A DNA stretch of 34,066 bases from Lachnospiraceae bacterium (GTDB taxonomy: Bacteria > Bacillota > Clostridia > Lachnospirales > Lachnospiraceae). Below the pieces are notes generated by a model. It saw only the letters and a program-made list of their open reading frames with translations. It was not told where the DNA came from and made no database searches. The translations under genes and the position numbers were made by a program. This document shows positions 24,611 through 31,789 of this stretch, piece by piece (positions within the stretch are counted from its first letter, which is position 1; every line of letters begins with the position of its first letter). The stretch is from assembly GCA_017440575.1 (NCBI GenBank), contig JAFSGY010000084.1, positions 1-34,066 of the forward strand, in the 5' to 3' direction.

Positions 24611-25834
24611 ATGAAAAACTTTTGTAAGCTTTATGTGAAATCCTCTTTGATTTTCCGTATTGCAATCGGACTTATTGTAGGTGTATGCCTGGGACTCTGG
24701 GTTCCACAGGCGAAGTTTATTACTATTTTTGGTACTATTTTTGTAGGTGCATTAAAAGGTATTGCACCAGTACTTGTTTTTATCCTTGTAACATCCTCTT
24801 TGGGAAGTGCAGGTAAGGGAATTGGTAAGCGTTTTAGTACAGTAATCATGTTCTATATGGTTAGTACTTTGTTGGCAGCTGTTTTGGCAGTAATTGCAAG
24901 CTATGTATTCCGAGTACAGATTCCATTAGTAGAAGCTGTGGAGCAGTCAGCACCAGCAGGTCTTTATGAGGTATTTAGTACCTTATTAGGAAATATGGTA
25001 AAGGATCCTATTTCTTCTATCATTAATGCAAATTATGTAGGTGTTCTTACATGGGCGATTTTATTTGGTTTAGCATTAAGAATGTGTGCAAGTGAAAGTA
25101 CAAAGAATGTATTAGTTGACTTGTCTAATGGAGTATCTAAGGTGGTATCATGGATTATCCAGTTAGCTCCATTTGGTATTATGGGACTTGTATTCTCAAC
25201 CGTAAATGAATATGGACTTGCAATCTTTAAGGACTATGGTATGCTGCTTCTTGTATTGGTTGGATGTATGCTGACAACAGCACTTGTGATTAATCCGATT
25301 ATTGTAGGATTAACATTGAAGCGTAATCCATATCCATTGGTATTCAGATGCTTGAAGGAATCTGGTCTGACTGCATTCTTTACCAGAAGCTCTGCTGCCA
25401 ATATTCCGGTTAACATGACACTTTGTGAAAAGCTAGGCTTGGATAAGGAATATTATTCCGTAGCGATTCCGCTGGGTGCAACTATTAATATGGACGGTGC
25501 AGCTACTACCATTACTGTAATGGCTCTTACAGCTGCATTCTCACAGGGAGTAGAGGTAAATATCATTCTTGCAATTCTTTTAAGTATCGTAGCAACCTTA
25601 GGTGCTTGTGGAGCATCTGGTGTTGCTGGTGGTTCCTTACTGTTGATTCCTATGGCATGTTCTTTATTAGGTATTGGACAGGATGTTGCAATGCAGATGG
25701 TAGGTGTTGGCTTCATCATTGGTGTAATTCAGGACTCTGTAGAAACAGCACTTAATTCATCAGGTGATGTATTGTTCTGTGCAACAGCAGAATTTAAGGA
25801 ATGGCAGAAGCAGGGAAAAGAGTTGCCATTTTAA
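24611..25834 (+). CDS. sstT: Serine/threonine:Na+ symporter SstT
   Basis: Imports serine and threonine with sodium; a member of the dicarboxylate/amino acid:cation symporter family. The 407-residue protein shows the SstT-type N-terminus (LYVKSSLIFRIAIGLIVG), FVGALKGIAPVLVFILV, the substrate-binding hairpin region FFTRSSAANIPVNM and the transport core LGATINMDGAATTITVMAL, followed by GACGASGVAGGSLLLIP and QDSVETALNSSGDVLFCA. I chose ATG 24611: GGAG lies 6 nt upstream, whereas an in-frame ATG at 24599 has none. It is monocistronic, with a promoter and hairpin upstream and a strong terminator downstream. Confidence 0.93.
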   Translation: MKNFCKLYVKSSLIFRIAIGLIVGVCLGLWVPQAKFITIFGTIFVGALKGIAPVLVFILVTSSLGSAGKGIGKRFSTVIMFYMVSTLLAAVLAVIASYVFRVQIPLVEAVEQSAPAGLYEVFSTLLGNMVKDPISSIINANYVGVLTWAILFGLALRMCASESTKNVLVDLSNGVSKVVSWIIQLAPFGIMGLVFSTVNEYGLAIFKDYGMLLLVLVGCMLTTALVINPIIVGLTLKRNPYPLVFRCLKESGLTAFFTRSSAANIPVNMTLCEKLGLDKEYYSVAIPLGATINMDGAATTITVMALTAAFSQGVEVNIILAILLSIVATLGACGASGVAGGSLLLIPMACSLLGIGQDVAMQMVGVGFIIGVIQDSVETALNSSGDVLFCATAEFKEWQKQGKELPF

Positions 25835-25860
25835 AGTAGATAATAGATAGAATGAGAAGA

Positions 25861-25909
25861 AAGACTAAATTGGATAAGTGTGAGTGCTTATTGATTTGGT
25901 CTTTTTTTG
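25861..25909 (+). terminator. Intrinsic terminator of sstT
   Basis: AAAGACTAAAT (25861-25871) pairs with ATTTGGTCTTT (25895-25905), with further inner pairing of ATAAG with CTTAT, followed by a T7 run. Confidence 0.9.
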
Positions 25910-25921
25910 TTGCTTTAAAGC

Positions 25922-25969
25922 TTGACACATAAAAAAAATGATTATAATATACTATCTAACGAGCGTTCG
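25922..25969 (+). promoter_or_regulatory. Promoter and possible TetR operator for the rhomboid-hydrolase-TetR operon
   Basis: TTGACA (25922-25927), a 17-bp spacer and TAATAT (25945-25950); TATAAT (25943-25948) overlaps it. Just downstream CGAGCGTTCG (25960-25969) is a near-perfect palindrome (8 of 10), in a position where a repressor would block initiation. The TetR-family protein of the operon is a natural candidate. Promoter likely; operator uncertain. Confidence 0.5.
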
Positions 25970-26005
25970 GCAGAATGATATTAATGATTATTATATGGAG
26001 GCAAA

Positions 26006-26638
26006 ATGAGAATAAGGTGTTTGTATGAATTAAAAGGAAAAGCGGTAGTTACCATTACTTTGACGATTATTAGCTTTATTATGTCGTTTACGGTATGCTA
26101 TATGATACCGGAGAGCTTTGAAAAGATTTGCTTAAAAACAAGACCGGAGTATGTGTGGCAGTATTTTAGTGGAATATTGATACACAATATCGAACCTAAG
26201 TTTGCTATGTGGATACATATGATTATGAATTTTATGGGACTGATTCCATTGGGGATTATTGTAGAAAAAGTAATTGGCAGTAGGAATACATTGTTGCTTG
26301 CTCTTGTGGAAGCATTTGTGACAGCTATATGTTTTCAGGTTATTACATGGAATAATCCGGGAAAGGCATGTGGGATATCAACTATTTGTTATGCTTTTGC
26401 AACAGTAGGATTTTATTGTATCTTTCTGGTAATAAGAAAGCGGGAGACAGCATGGCATAAGCAGTTTCTCTTTTATTATTTCTTGTATGAATTTGTAGGA
26501 ATGTTAAGTATGCTGGTAAATCCAATGCTTACGATGAATTCCTTTATTTTACATGTATCAGGAATTGTAATCGGTGTAATATGGATTGTCATTATGAAGA
26601 AAAAGATTCATATGAAAATAATTGGAAACAAAGTATAG
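26006..26638 (+). CDS. Rhomboid-like intramembrane protease
   Basis: A 210-residue protein with about six membrane helices. Helix order and residues fit the rhomboid family: HMIMN (His71, Asn75) corresponds to the conserved H-x-x-x-N of helix 2, GISTICYAF (Ser125) to the catalytic GxS helix, and LHVSGIVIG (His183, Gly186, Gly190) to the catalytic histidine helix with its H-x-x-G spacing. The usual GASG is GIST here, so it is a divergent member and activity should not be assumed. The ATG is preceded by TGGAGGCAAA. It is first in an operon with a hydrolase and a TetR regulator. Confidence 0.65.
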   Translation: MRIRCLYELKGKAVVTITLTIISFIMSFTVCYMIPESFEKICLKTRPEYVWQYFSGILIHNIEPKFAMWIHMIMNFMGLIPLGIIVEKVIGSRNTLLLALVEAFVTAICFQVITWNNPGKACGISTICYAFATVGFYCIFLVIRKRETAWHKQFLFYYFLYEFVGMLSMLVNPMLTMNSFILHVSGIVIGVIWIVIMKKKIHMKIIGNKV

Positions 26639-26683
26639 CTTTTCAATGTTCATAGAAGTAAAATGATAAGGAATTAGAGAAAA

Positions 26684-27340
26684 ATGAAGGTATATAGAAA
26701 TAGAAAGGTACAACATGATATTATTAGAACTTATGACAGGTTGCTTACTTTGTGGGAGATTGCAACAAAGGAACTGGATGTGGAAACGATGTATGGAATG
26801 ACACATGTCATTTTATGTGGAGATAAAAAGAATCCGCCACTGGTGTTATTTCATGGTGTAGGGGATGATTCAGCATTAATGTGGATTTATAATGCAAAGT
26901 ATCTAAGCCAATTTTATTGCCTATATGCGATTGATACCATTGGAGGACCAGGAAAAAGTGTACCGGGAGAGCTATATAATAAGGATTTTGAAGATGTAAT
27001 CTGGATAGACCAGATACTGGAACAATTGGAAATAGAACAGGCTTTTTTTGCAGGGTTTTCCCATGGTGGATATCTGCTAAAAGGCTTTAACAATATGGCA
27101 ATGGGATATCATAAGGTGCGAACCTTTTCCGAGGAAGAGGGGGATATAGTACGGGATAAGGTAGAATTTTTAGTAGGGTTTGAGGATCCATTTGAAAAGC
27201 TGGGCGGTGCTGAGGCATTAAGCGCAAATCAAATGAAGGTTACATTTTATGAAAAAGCGGGACATGGATTGAATCATGAAAAATCAGAGGAAATCAATGC
27301 CAAGATAGTACAGATATTAGAGAATGCGGTGAAGAAGTGA
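26684..27340 (+). CDS. Alpha/beta hydrolase, short, apparently lacking the lid region
   Basis: A 218-residue alpha/beta-fold hydrolase. The oxyanion region LVLFHGVGDD (His57, Gly58), nucleophile elbow GFSHGGY (Ser126), a candidate acid Asp168 in GFEDPF and the catalytic His194 in AGHGLNHE are all present and in order. Only about 40 residues separate Ser126 from the acid, whereas family members usually have 70-110, including a lid. The text runs from GFSHGGY straight into LLKGFNNMAMGYHKV, which in relatives I recall follows the lid, so an in-frame deletion of about 70 residues is likely. It may be inactive or have altered specificity. The ribosome site (AAGGAATTAGAG) is weak. Middle gene of the operon. 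Confidence 0.75.
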   Translation: MKVYRNRKVQHDIIRTYDRLLTLWEIATKELDVETMYGMTHVILCGDKKNPPLVLFHGVGDDSALMWIYNAKYLSQFYCLYAIDTIGGPGKSVPGELYNKDFEDVIWIDQILEQLEIEQAFFAGFSHGGYLLKGFNNMAMGYHKVRTFSEEEGDIVRDKVEFLVGFEDPFEKLGGAEALSANQMKVTFYEKAGHGLNHEKSEEINAKIVQILENAVKK

Positions 27341-27385
27341 TAGATGGAATAACTTCACGGTATTTAGGAAAGAAGAGGTTTTAAA

Positions 27386-27964
27386 ATGGAAGAAAAAAAT
27401 ACGCGTGAAGTTATTATGCAGGCGGCTTTGTCGTTGTTTGCGGTTAGAGGATATGCTGCGGTGTCAATGAGAGATATCGCGTCAGCAGTTGGAATACGTC
27501 CAAGCTCTATTTATTATCATTTCAGTGCGAAGCAGGAATTGTTCAATGCGCTAATCCAAAAGGCAAATGACATTAAGGATGGGTTAAAGATTAATTTTAT
27601 GAAGGCATTGGAGCAGGTGGCAAGTGTTGAAGAGGAGCCGTTTGTACAAGCCGGTTTATTTTCAGTAACGGGATATCTACAAAACCCACAGATTGCACCG
27701 CTTTTACAGGTTTTGGAATGCGAACGATTTCATAATGAAGAGGCTGATAAGGCTTGGAAAGAGCTGTTGATTGAAGCACCTCTGGAGCATCAGATAGCAG
27801 TATTTCGCATTTTAAAAGAAAGAAATGAGTTGATAGAGGCTGACGTAGAAGAGTTGGCAGCAGAGTATCAGTCTGCAATCTTGTTGGCATATTTTACGGG
27901 AGATTTGACCCAGTTTGAAAAGCAGTTAAGGTGTTTTTATAAGAGAACCATACAGAAAAAATGA
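27386..27964 (+). CDS. TetR/AcrR family transcriptional regulator
   Basis: A 192-residue repressor-type protein. Residues 5-50 form the TetR helix-turn-helix: REVIMQAALSLFAVRGYAAV, then SMRDIASAVGIRPSSIYYHF, followed by SAKQELFNAL. The C-terminal ligand-binding domain is divergent, so the inducer cannot be predicted. AGAAGAGG lies 7 nt before the ATG. It is last in a three-gene operon and probably represses it through the palindrome next to the operon promoter. Its stop codon touches the -35 of the next promoter, with no visible terminator. Confidence 0.9.
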   Translation: MEEKNTREVIMQAALSLFAVRGYAAVSMRDIASAVGIRPSSIYYHFSAKQELFNALIQKANDIKDGLKINFMKALEQVASVEEEPFVQAGLFSVTGYLQNPQIAPLLQVLECERFHNEEADKAWKELLIEAPLEHQIAVFRILKERNELIEADVEELAAEYQSAILLAYFTGDLTQFEKQLRCFYKRTIQKK

Positions 27965-27994
27965 TTGACACTTTATGAGACTATGTGTTAGACT
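27965..27994 (+). promoter_or_regulatory. Promoter of the aspS leader
   Basis: TTGACA (27965-27970), an 18-bp spacer, TAGACT (27989-27994), with TG at 27986-27987 giving an extended -10. Transcription should start near 28001, about 28 nt before the leader peptide. Confidence 0.75.
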
Positions 27995-28028
27995 AACAAA
28001 CAATAATTAAGAAACGAGGAAGTTATCA

Positions 28029-28079
28029 ATGCAGATGTATGTAATTCAGTTTAACAAACTGAACAGGGACGACGATTGA
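28029..28079 (+). CDS. Leader peptide with Asn and Asp control codons
   Basis: A 16-codon ORF, MQMYVIQFNKLNRDDD then TGA. GAGGAAG (28016-28022) is an ideal ribosome site 6 nt before the ATG. Two Asn codons (28053, 28062) and three consecutive Asp codons (28068-28076) end directly at the stop. The two GAC codons also form part of the first leader stem. The next real gene encodes an aspartyl-tRNA synthetase. Promoter, ribosome site, codon content, stem position and terminator together make a regulatory leader peptide far more likely than chance. Not confirmed by comparison with other genomes. Confidence 0.75.
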   Translation: MQMYVIQFNKLNRDDD

Positions 28080-28164
28080 TAGCGCTTGTAGCTGGTAAGG
28101 AACAGGTACAAGCGCTTATTGTCGTTGTACCTGTGTGGATAAAAGAATAGAGACCACACTGGTA
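28069..28164 (+). promoter_or_regulatory. Attenuator RNA: mutually exclusive stems controlling aspS
   Basis: Three overlapping pairings are visible. Stem A: AGCGCTTGTA (28081-28090) with TACAAGCGCT (28107-28116), extended by ACGAC (28069-28073) with GTCGT (28121-28125). Stem B: ACAGGTAC (28102-28109) with GTACCTGT (28127-28134), which excludes stem A. Stem C: TACC-T-GTGTGG (28128-28138) with CCACAC-T-GGTA (28154-28164), 10 bp with one T-T mismatch; it copies the 3' arm of the terminator and so acts as antiterminator, excluded by stem B. Expected logic: a ribosome halted at the first Asp codon or earlier leaves stem A free to form, which frees stem C and allows readthrough; one reaching the stop codon covers 28081-28090, favouring stem B and termination. 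No T-box consensus was seen. Confidence 0.7.
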
Positions 28165-28195
28165 AGAAGAAAAATGTTACCCGTGTGGTCTTTTT
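28151..28195 (+). terminator. Attenuator terminator in the aspS leader
   Basis: AGACCACAC-T-GGTAA (28151-28165) pairs with TTACC-C-GTGTGGTCT (28177-28191), 14 bp with one mismatch, 11-nt loop, then TTTTT. Very stable, and 230 nt before aspS. Confidence 0.9.
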
Positions 28196-28424
28196 GTATG
28201 CAAATGTCAAGAGTAGGAGATTATGTGTCTTAATTTCTTCCTTGGCTTTGAAGTTCCATACGGATGAAGAAAGGTTGTGATCGTATGGGACATAAAGATG
28301 ATGTCCTTAAGGATAATATTGAGAATCTAATAAATAAAAGATGATTAATACAGTGTATTTGTGTTTTGGATTAATGTGAGAAACATGAAAAAGTTTATAT
28401 ACCAAGAAAGGACATAATAAAAAT
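28196..28424 (+). other. Post-terminator leader with small Asp/Asn-rich ORF
   Basis: This 229-nt stretch lies between the attenuator terminator and aspS. It has a 14-codon frame (MCLNFFLGFEVPYG) near 28224 behind AGGAG, and a 19-codon frame at 28285-28344 (MGHKDDVLKDNIENLINKR) with AAAGG upstream, in which six codons are Asp or Asn. CCATACG (28256-28262) pairs with CGTATGG (28282-28288), covering the start of the second frame, and GGACAT pairs with ATGTCC at 28288-28306. It may be a second leader segment or the decayed start of a gene; the MGHKDxxLKD opening also recalls Rpn-family N-termini. Confidence 0.3.
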
Positions 28425-29762
28425 ATGGAAAATAAGATTAATAGAATAAACGGAATAATTGAAAATATGACAGTTGATGCAGAAGAATTAAAAGTACATA
28501 TTGGTAAAACTGTAAGAATCCATGGAAGTATCTATAAGATACGCAAAATGAGTGACTTTGCATTTGTGTTATTAAGAACAAAACGAACGGTTGTACAGTG
28601 TGTATATGCCAAGGAATTTAGTAACTTCGAATTAGATGAGCTGGCAGAGGAAAGCTGTGTAATAGTAACAGCAGAGGTTATACAAGAGGAGCGAGCAAAA
28701 GTTGGTTATGAGCTTCGCATGATAGAAGTAGATATCCTGTCTGAACCAAGTGAAGTATCGCCAATTGTTATGAACCAGAAAAAGGTGGATACTTCATTAG
28801 AAAATCTATTGGATTATAGACCAGTTACGCTGCGAAATGAAAAAGAGCGAGCAATCTTCAAGCTTCAGGAGGGGATTGCAGCAGGCTTTCGTCAGTTTCT
28901 TATGAGTAACGGTTTTACGGAGATTCATTCACCGAAAATCGTGGCAGAAGGTGCCGAGGGTGGTGCCAATATCTTTAAGCTTGATTATTTCGGAAAGGAA
29001 GCATATCTGGCGCAAAGTCCACAGTTTTATAAACAAATGATGGTAGGTGTATTTGAAAGAGTATTTGAGATTAGCTCTGTTTTCAGAGCAGAGAAGCATG
29101 ATACCTCAAGACACTTAAATGAATATACAGGTGTAGACTTTGAGATGGGGTATATAAGTGACTTCACCGAAATTATGGAAATGGAGACGGCAATGTTGAA
29201 AAATACAATGAAGTATTTAGAAGAGAAGTATGCCTTAGAGCTTGCATTATTGAAGTTAAAATTGCCGGAAATAGAAGAGATTCCTTCTGTGAAGTTTATA
29301 GATGCAAAGCAAATGGTTTCAGAAGCTTATAACCGTGAAATTCGGGATTATGAAGACTTTGAGCCGGAGGAAGAAAAGCTGTTATGTGAGCTGATACAAA
29401 AGAAAACAGGTAGTGAATTTGTATTTGTGACACACTATCCAAGTAAAAAGCGTCCATTTTACGCGATGGAGAATCCTGAGAATATAGAAGAAACTTTAAG
29501 CTTTGACCTTCTTTTCAGAGGCCTTGAGATTACAACCGGTGGTCAGAGAATTCATAATTATGAAATGCAGCTTGAGAAGATGAGAAAACGAGGTATGAAA
29601 CAGGAGCATTTTGAAGGCTATCTTATGGCACATAAGTATGGATTACCGCCTCATGGTGGTCTGGGACTTGGACTGGAACGCTTTACGGCAAAGCTTCTTG
29701 GATTTGAAAATGTGAGAAATGCGACTCTGTTTCCAAGAGATATTAACAGACTGGTGCCGTAA
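28425..29762 (+). CDS. aspS: Aspartyl-tRNA synthetase, archaeal-type
   Basis: Charges tRNA with aspartate in the cytosol. The 445-residue length, without the GAD insertion of the roughly 590-residue bacterial AspRS, places it in the archaeal/eukaryotic-type group, many bacterial members of which are non-discriminating and also charge tRNA-Asn. An OB-fold anticodon domain (about 25-110) is followed by the class II core: QSPQFYKQ (197-204), diagnostic of AspRS rather than AsnRS; motif 2 FRAEKHDTSRHLNE (220-233); GGQRIHNYEMQ; motif 3 GLGLERF (414-420). The start at 28425 has AAAGGA 13 nt upstream, a slightly long spacing. The leader with Asn and Asp codons suggests control by charging of those tRNAs. 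Whether the cell has a second AspRS is not visible. Confidence 0.93.
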   Translation: MENKINRINGIIENMTVDAEELKVHIGKTVRIHGSIYKIRKMSDFAFVLLRTKRTVVQCVYAKEFSNFELDELAEESCVIVTAEVIQEERAKVGYELRMIEVDILSEPSEVSPIVMNQKKVDTSLENLLDYRPVTLRNEKERAIFKLQEGIAAGFRQFLMSNGFTEIHSPKIVAEGAEGGANIFKLDYFGKEAYLAQSPQFYKQMMVGVFERVFEISSVFRAEKHDTSRHLNEYTGVDFEMGYISDFTEIMEMETAMLKNTMKYLEEKYALELALLKLKLPEIEEIPSVKFIDAKQMVSEAYNREIRDYEDFEPEEEKLLCELIQKKTGSEFVFVTHYPSKKRPFYAMENPENIEETLSFDLLFRGLEITTGGQRIHNYEMQLEKMRKRGMKQEHFEGYLMAHKYGLPPHGGLGLGLERFTAKLLGFENVRNATLFPRDINRLVP

Positions 29763-29778
29763 AAATTGGATAAAGAAA

Positions 29779-29817
29779 ATGGCAAGAAATGTAGCAATCG
29801 GAATACAGGATTTATAA
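29779..29817 (+). pseudogene. Possible N-terminal remnant of an AAA-ATPase/DUF1703-type gene
   Basis: A 12-codon frame, MARNVAIGIQDL then TAA, right after aspS. The string resembles the start of the large AAA-ATPase-like/PD-(D/E)XK (DUF1703) proteins, which I recall opening with MARTVGIGIQDF-type sequence before FYIDKT. Nothing after the stop continues the family in any frame that I checked. Treat as a tentative fossil; it may be chance. Confidence 0.3.
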
Positions 29818-29868
29818 GTATGTTTTTGTGTTTGATGGTAAAATGTGTTAATAGGGTAGTGAAAAGAC

Positions 29869-29897
29869 TTGTATTTTTAAGAAAGAGTAATTATAAT
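29869..29897 (+). promoter_or_regulatory. Promoter of the thiamine operon
   Basis: TTGTAT (29869-29874), a 17-bp spacer, TATAAT (29892-29897), about 15 nt before the TPP aptamer. The preceding 29818-29868 shows nothing recognisable. Confidence 0.7.
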
Positions 29898-29910
29898 ATC
29901 TATGATAATT

Positions 29911-30003
29911 AAACAGCGGGGAGCTTGTATACAGGCTGAGAGGAAGGTGTGACCTTCGACCCATAACCTGATTTGGATAATGCCAACGTAGGGATGCCTG
30001 ATG
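29911..30003 (+). promoter_or_regulatory. TPP riboswitch (THI element)
   Basis: Contains the conserved THI-box segments in order: GGGGAGC, CTGAGAGG, GACCC, ACCTGATTTGGATAATGCC and AACGTAGGGA. CTGAGA binds the pyrimidine ring of thiamine pyrophosphate and the GGATAATGCCAACGTAGGGA segment belongs to the pyrophosphate side. It is directly followed by a terminator and then by thiS, so TPP binding is expected to promote termination. Confidence 0.97.
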
Positions 30004-30021
30004 ATACATGTTATTTATGTG

Positions 30022-30051
30022 GGAAGTTACCTTGTGGTAGCTTCCTTTTTT
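30022..30051 (+). terminator. Riboswitch-controlled terminator
   Basis: GGAAGTTACC (30022-30031) pairs with GGTAGCTTCC (30036-30045) with one wobble around TTGT, then six Ts. It is the expression platform of the TPP riboswitch. Confidence 0.9.
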
Positions 30052-30133
30052 CATACTAGGAAGAGCCTTGTTGTTTAAAGTGTAATCCTGCTGAATAGTT
30101 ATATTTTAACAATAAAATAAATAGGAGAAAAAG

Positions 30134-30328
30134 ATGGTAAAAATCAATGGAAATCTTGTTGATGCAGTTGGGAAAACAATTTCTCAATATTTACAGACAA
30201 CAGATTATGAGCAGAAAAGAATTGCTGTGGAAAGAAATGGAGAAATTGTTCCAAAGTCAAAATATAGTGAAGTAACCATTCAGGATGAGGATGTAATCGA
30301 AGTGGTTAGCTTTGTGGGAGGTGGTTGA
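30134..30328 (+). CDS. thiS: Sulfur carrier protein ThiS
   Basis: A 64-residue ubiquitin-like protein whose C-terminal glycine is adenylated by ThiF and converted to a thiocarboxylate, the sulfur donor for the thiazole ring. The fold pattern (MVKINGNLV, KRIAVERNGEIVPKSKY, EDVIEVVSF) and the VGGG C-terminus, as in Bacillus ThiS, are diagnostic. TAGGAGAAAA precedes the ATG. First gene of the TPP-controlled operon. Its last glycine codons also form the Shine-Dalgarno of thiF. Confidence 0.93.
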   Translation: MVKINGNLVDAVGKTISQYLQTTDYEQKRIAVERNGEIVPKSKYSEVTIQDEDVIEVVSFVGGG

Positions 30329-30329
30329 T

Positions 30330-30971
30330 TTGGTAGAGATTCCCTCAAAGAAAGAGATGTATTGTGCATTGGAAGAGCGGCACGGAGTAGAGACACAGAA
30401 AAAGTTTTCAGAGGCTTCGGTTGCAATCTGTGGTCTTGGAGGACTGGGTTCTAATATTGCGATTATGCTTGCACGTGCAGGAATAGGAAGATTACATCTA
30501 ATGGATTACGATAGAGTCGATATCTCAAATCTGAATCGGCAACAGTACATCGTCTCACAGCTTGGGATGTATAAGACACAGGCACTTCGTGACACGTTAC
30601 ATGTAATAGCACCATATTGTGAGGTGACTATTGATACGCTACGTATTACGGAACAAAATATAAAAGAACTGCTAAATGATGAAAAAATAATATGTGAGGC
30701 CTTTGATAAAGCGGAAGAAAAAGCAATGCTTGTGAATGGTGTTATGGAGAACTTCCCGGATAAATATCTGATATCAGGTTCGGGAATGTCGGGTTTTTCA
30801 TCAGCAAACAGCATTCGGACACGAAAGGTAACAGATCATTTATATATATGTGGTGATGAGGTTAGTGATATGGATGATGGGATAGGACTTGTTGCATCTC
30901 GTGTTACGCTATGTGCGGCGCATCAGGCACATATGATATTACGGATATTGATGCAGGAGTACGAACCATAG
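30330..30971 (+). CDS. thiF: ThiS adenylyltransferase ThiF
   Basis: An E1-like enzyme that adenylates the C-terminus of ThiS. The ATP-binding motif is [18 protein letters not shown], followed by the family's [17 protein letters not shown] (Asp and Arg that contact ATP) and the C-terminal [14 protein letters not shown]. At about 213 residues it is the short ThiF form; I see only isolated cysteines and no paired CxxC zinc motifs. Start codon: the frame is open further up, but GGAGG (30317-30321), inside the last codons of thiS, sits 8 nt before TTG 30330, one base after the thiS stop, so I choose that TTG. Tight coupling with thiS suits their physical partnership. Confidence 0.9.
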   Translation: MVEIPSKKEMYCALEERHGVETQKKFSEASVAICGLGGLGSNIAIMLARAGIGRLHLMDYDRVDISNLNRQQYIVSQLGMYKTQALRDTLHVIAPYCEVTIDTLRITEQNIKELLNDEKIICEAFDKAEEKAMLVNGVMENFPDKYLISGSGMSGFSSANSIRTRKVTDHLYICGDEVSDMDDGIGLVASRVTLCAAHQAHMILRILMQEYEP

Positions 30972-31003
30972 AGGAAATGATAACAGAAAGGTATGTGATT
31001 AAG

Positions 31004-31777
31004 ATGCAGTTACAGGATAAATTGATTATAGGCGGACATGAATTTCAGTCGAGATTTATTCTCGGTTCGGGAAAGTATTCCCTTAATCTGATAGAATCTG
31101 CAGTAAAGGATGCAGGAGCAGAGATTATTACATTGGCGGTTAGACGTGCGAATACCAAGGAACAGGAAAATATATTAGATTATATTCCAAAGGGGGTTAC
31201 TCTGCTGCCCAATACCTCTGGTGCAAGAAATGCAGAGGAAGCAGTCCGTATTGCACGTCTTGCACGAGAGCTTGGATGTGGCGATTTTGTAAAGATAGAG
31301 ATTATGCGTGATACGAAATATTTATTGCCGGATAATGCAGAAACGATTAAAGCAACAGAGATTCTTGCCAAGGAAGGCTTTGTGGTAATGCCTTATATGT
31401 ATCCCGATTTGAATGTTGCAAGAGATCTTGTGAATGCAGGAGCGGCAGCTGTTATGCCACTTGCGGCACCGATTGGTTCCAATAAAGGCTTGGCTACACG
31501 TGATTTTATACAGATTCTTATTAATGAGATAGAGCTTCCGATTATCGTAGATGCCGGCATTGGAAGACCTTCACAGGCTTGTGAAGCAATGGAAATGGGT
31601 GCAGCAGCGATTATGGCAAATACTGCGCTGGCAACAGCAGGGGATTTACCATTGATGGCATCTGCTTTTCGTCAGGCAATCGAAGCCGGAAGAAAGGCTT
31701 ATTTATCAGGACTTGGACGAGTTTTGGTAAGAGGTGCAGAAGCATCTGACCCGCTTACCGGATTTTTAAGGGATTAG
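31004..31777 (+). CDS. thiG: Thiazole synthase ThiG
   Basis: Builds the thiazole phosphate ring from 1-deoxy-xylulose 5-phosphate, dehydroglycine and ThiS thiocarboxylate. The TIM-barrel features are present: [17 protein letters not shown] at the N-terminus, FVKIEIM with the Schiff-base lysine, [27 protein letters not shown] and the phosphate-binding [10 protein letters not shown]. Length, about 257, is normal. The frame is open upstream to 30911, overlapping thiF, with in-frame ATG 30977 and GTG 30995; I prefer ATG 31004 because the family usually starts shortly before the (I/V)GG strand, and AGAAAGG lies 12 nt upstream, slightly far. Confidence 0.94.
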   Translation: MQLQDKLIIGGHEFQSRFILGSGKYSLNLIESAVKDAGAEIITLAVRRANTKEQENILDYIPKGVTLLPNTSGARNAEEAVRIARLARELGCGDFVKIEIMRDTKYLLPDNAETIKATEILAKEGFVVMPYMYPDLNVARDLVNAGAAAVMPLAAPIGSNKGLATRDFIQILINEIELPIIVDAGIGRPSQACEAMEMGAAAIMANTALATAGDLPLMASAFRQAIEAGRKAYLSGLGRVLVRGAEASDPLTGFLRD

Positions 31778-31789
31778 AAAGGTATGGTT

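Noticed and set aside
24552-24614. 20-codon upstream ORF (MSLYEKQNKTLPYMAEWRYK) whose TGA overlaps the sstT ATG
   Set aside because: There is no ribosome site before its ATG, which lies inside the inner hairpin, and no Ser/Thr codon run. The overlap may be chance.
28000-28424. T-box riboswitch upstream of aspS
   Set aside because: The conserved T-box sequence (AGGGTGGNACCGCG type) is absent; the stems and leader peptide explain the region better.
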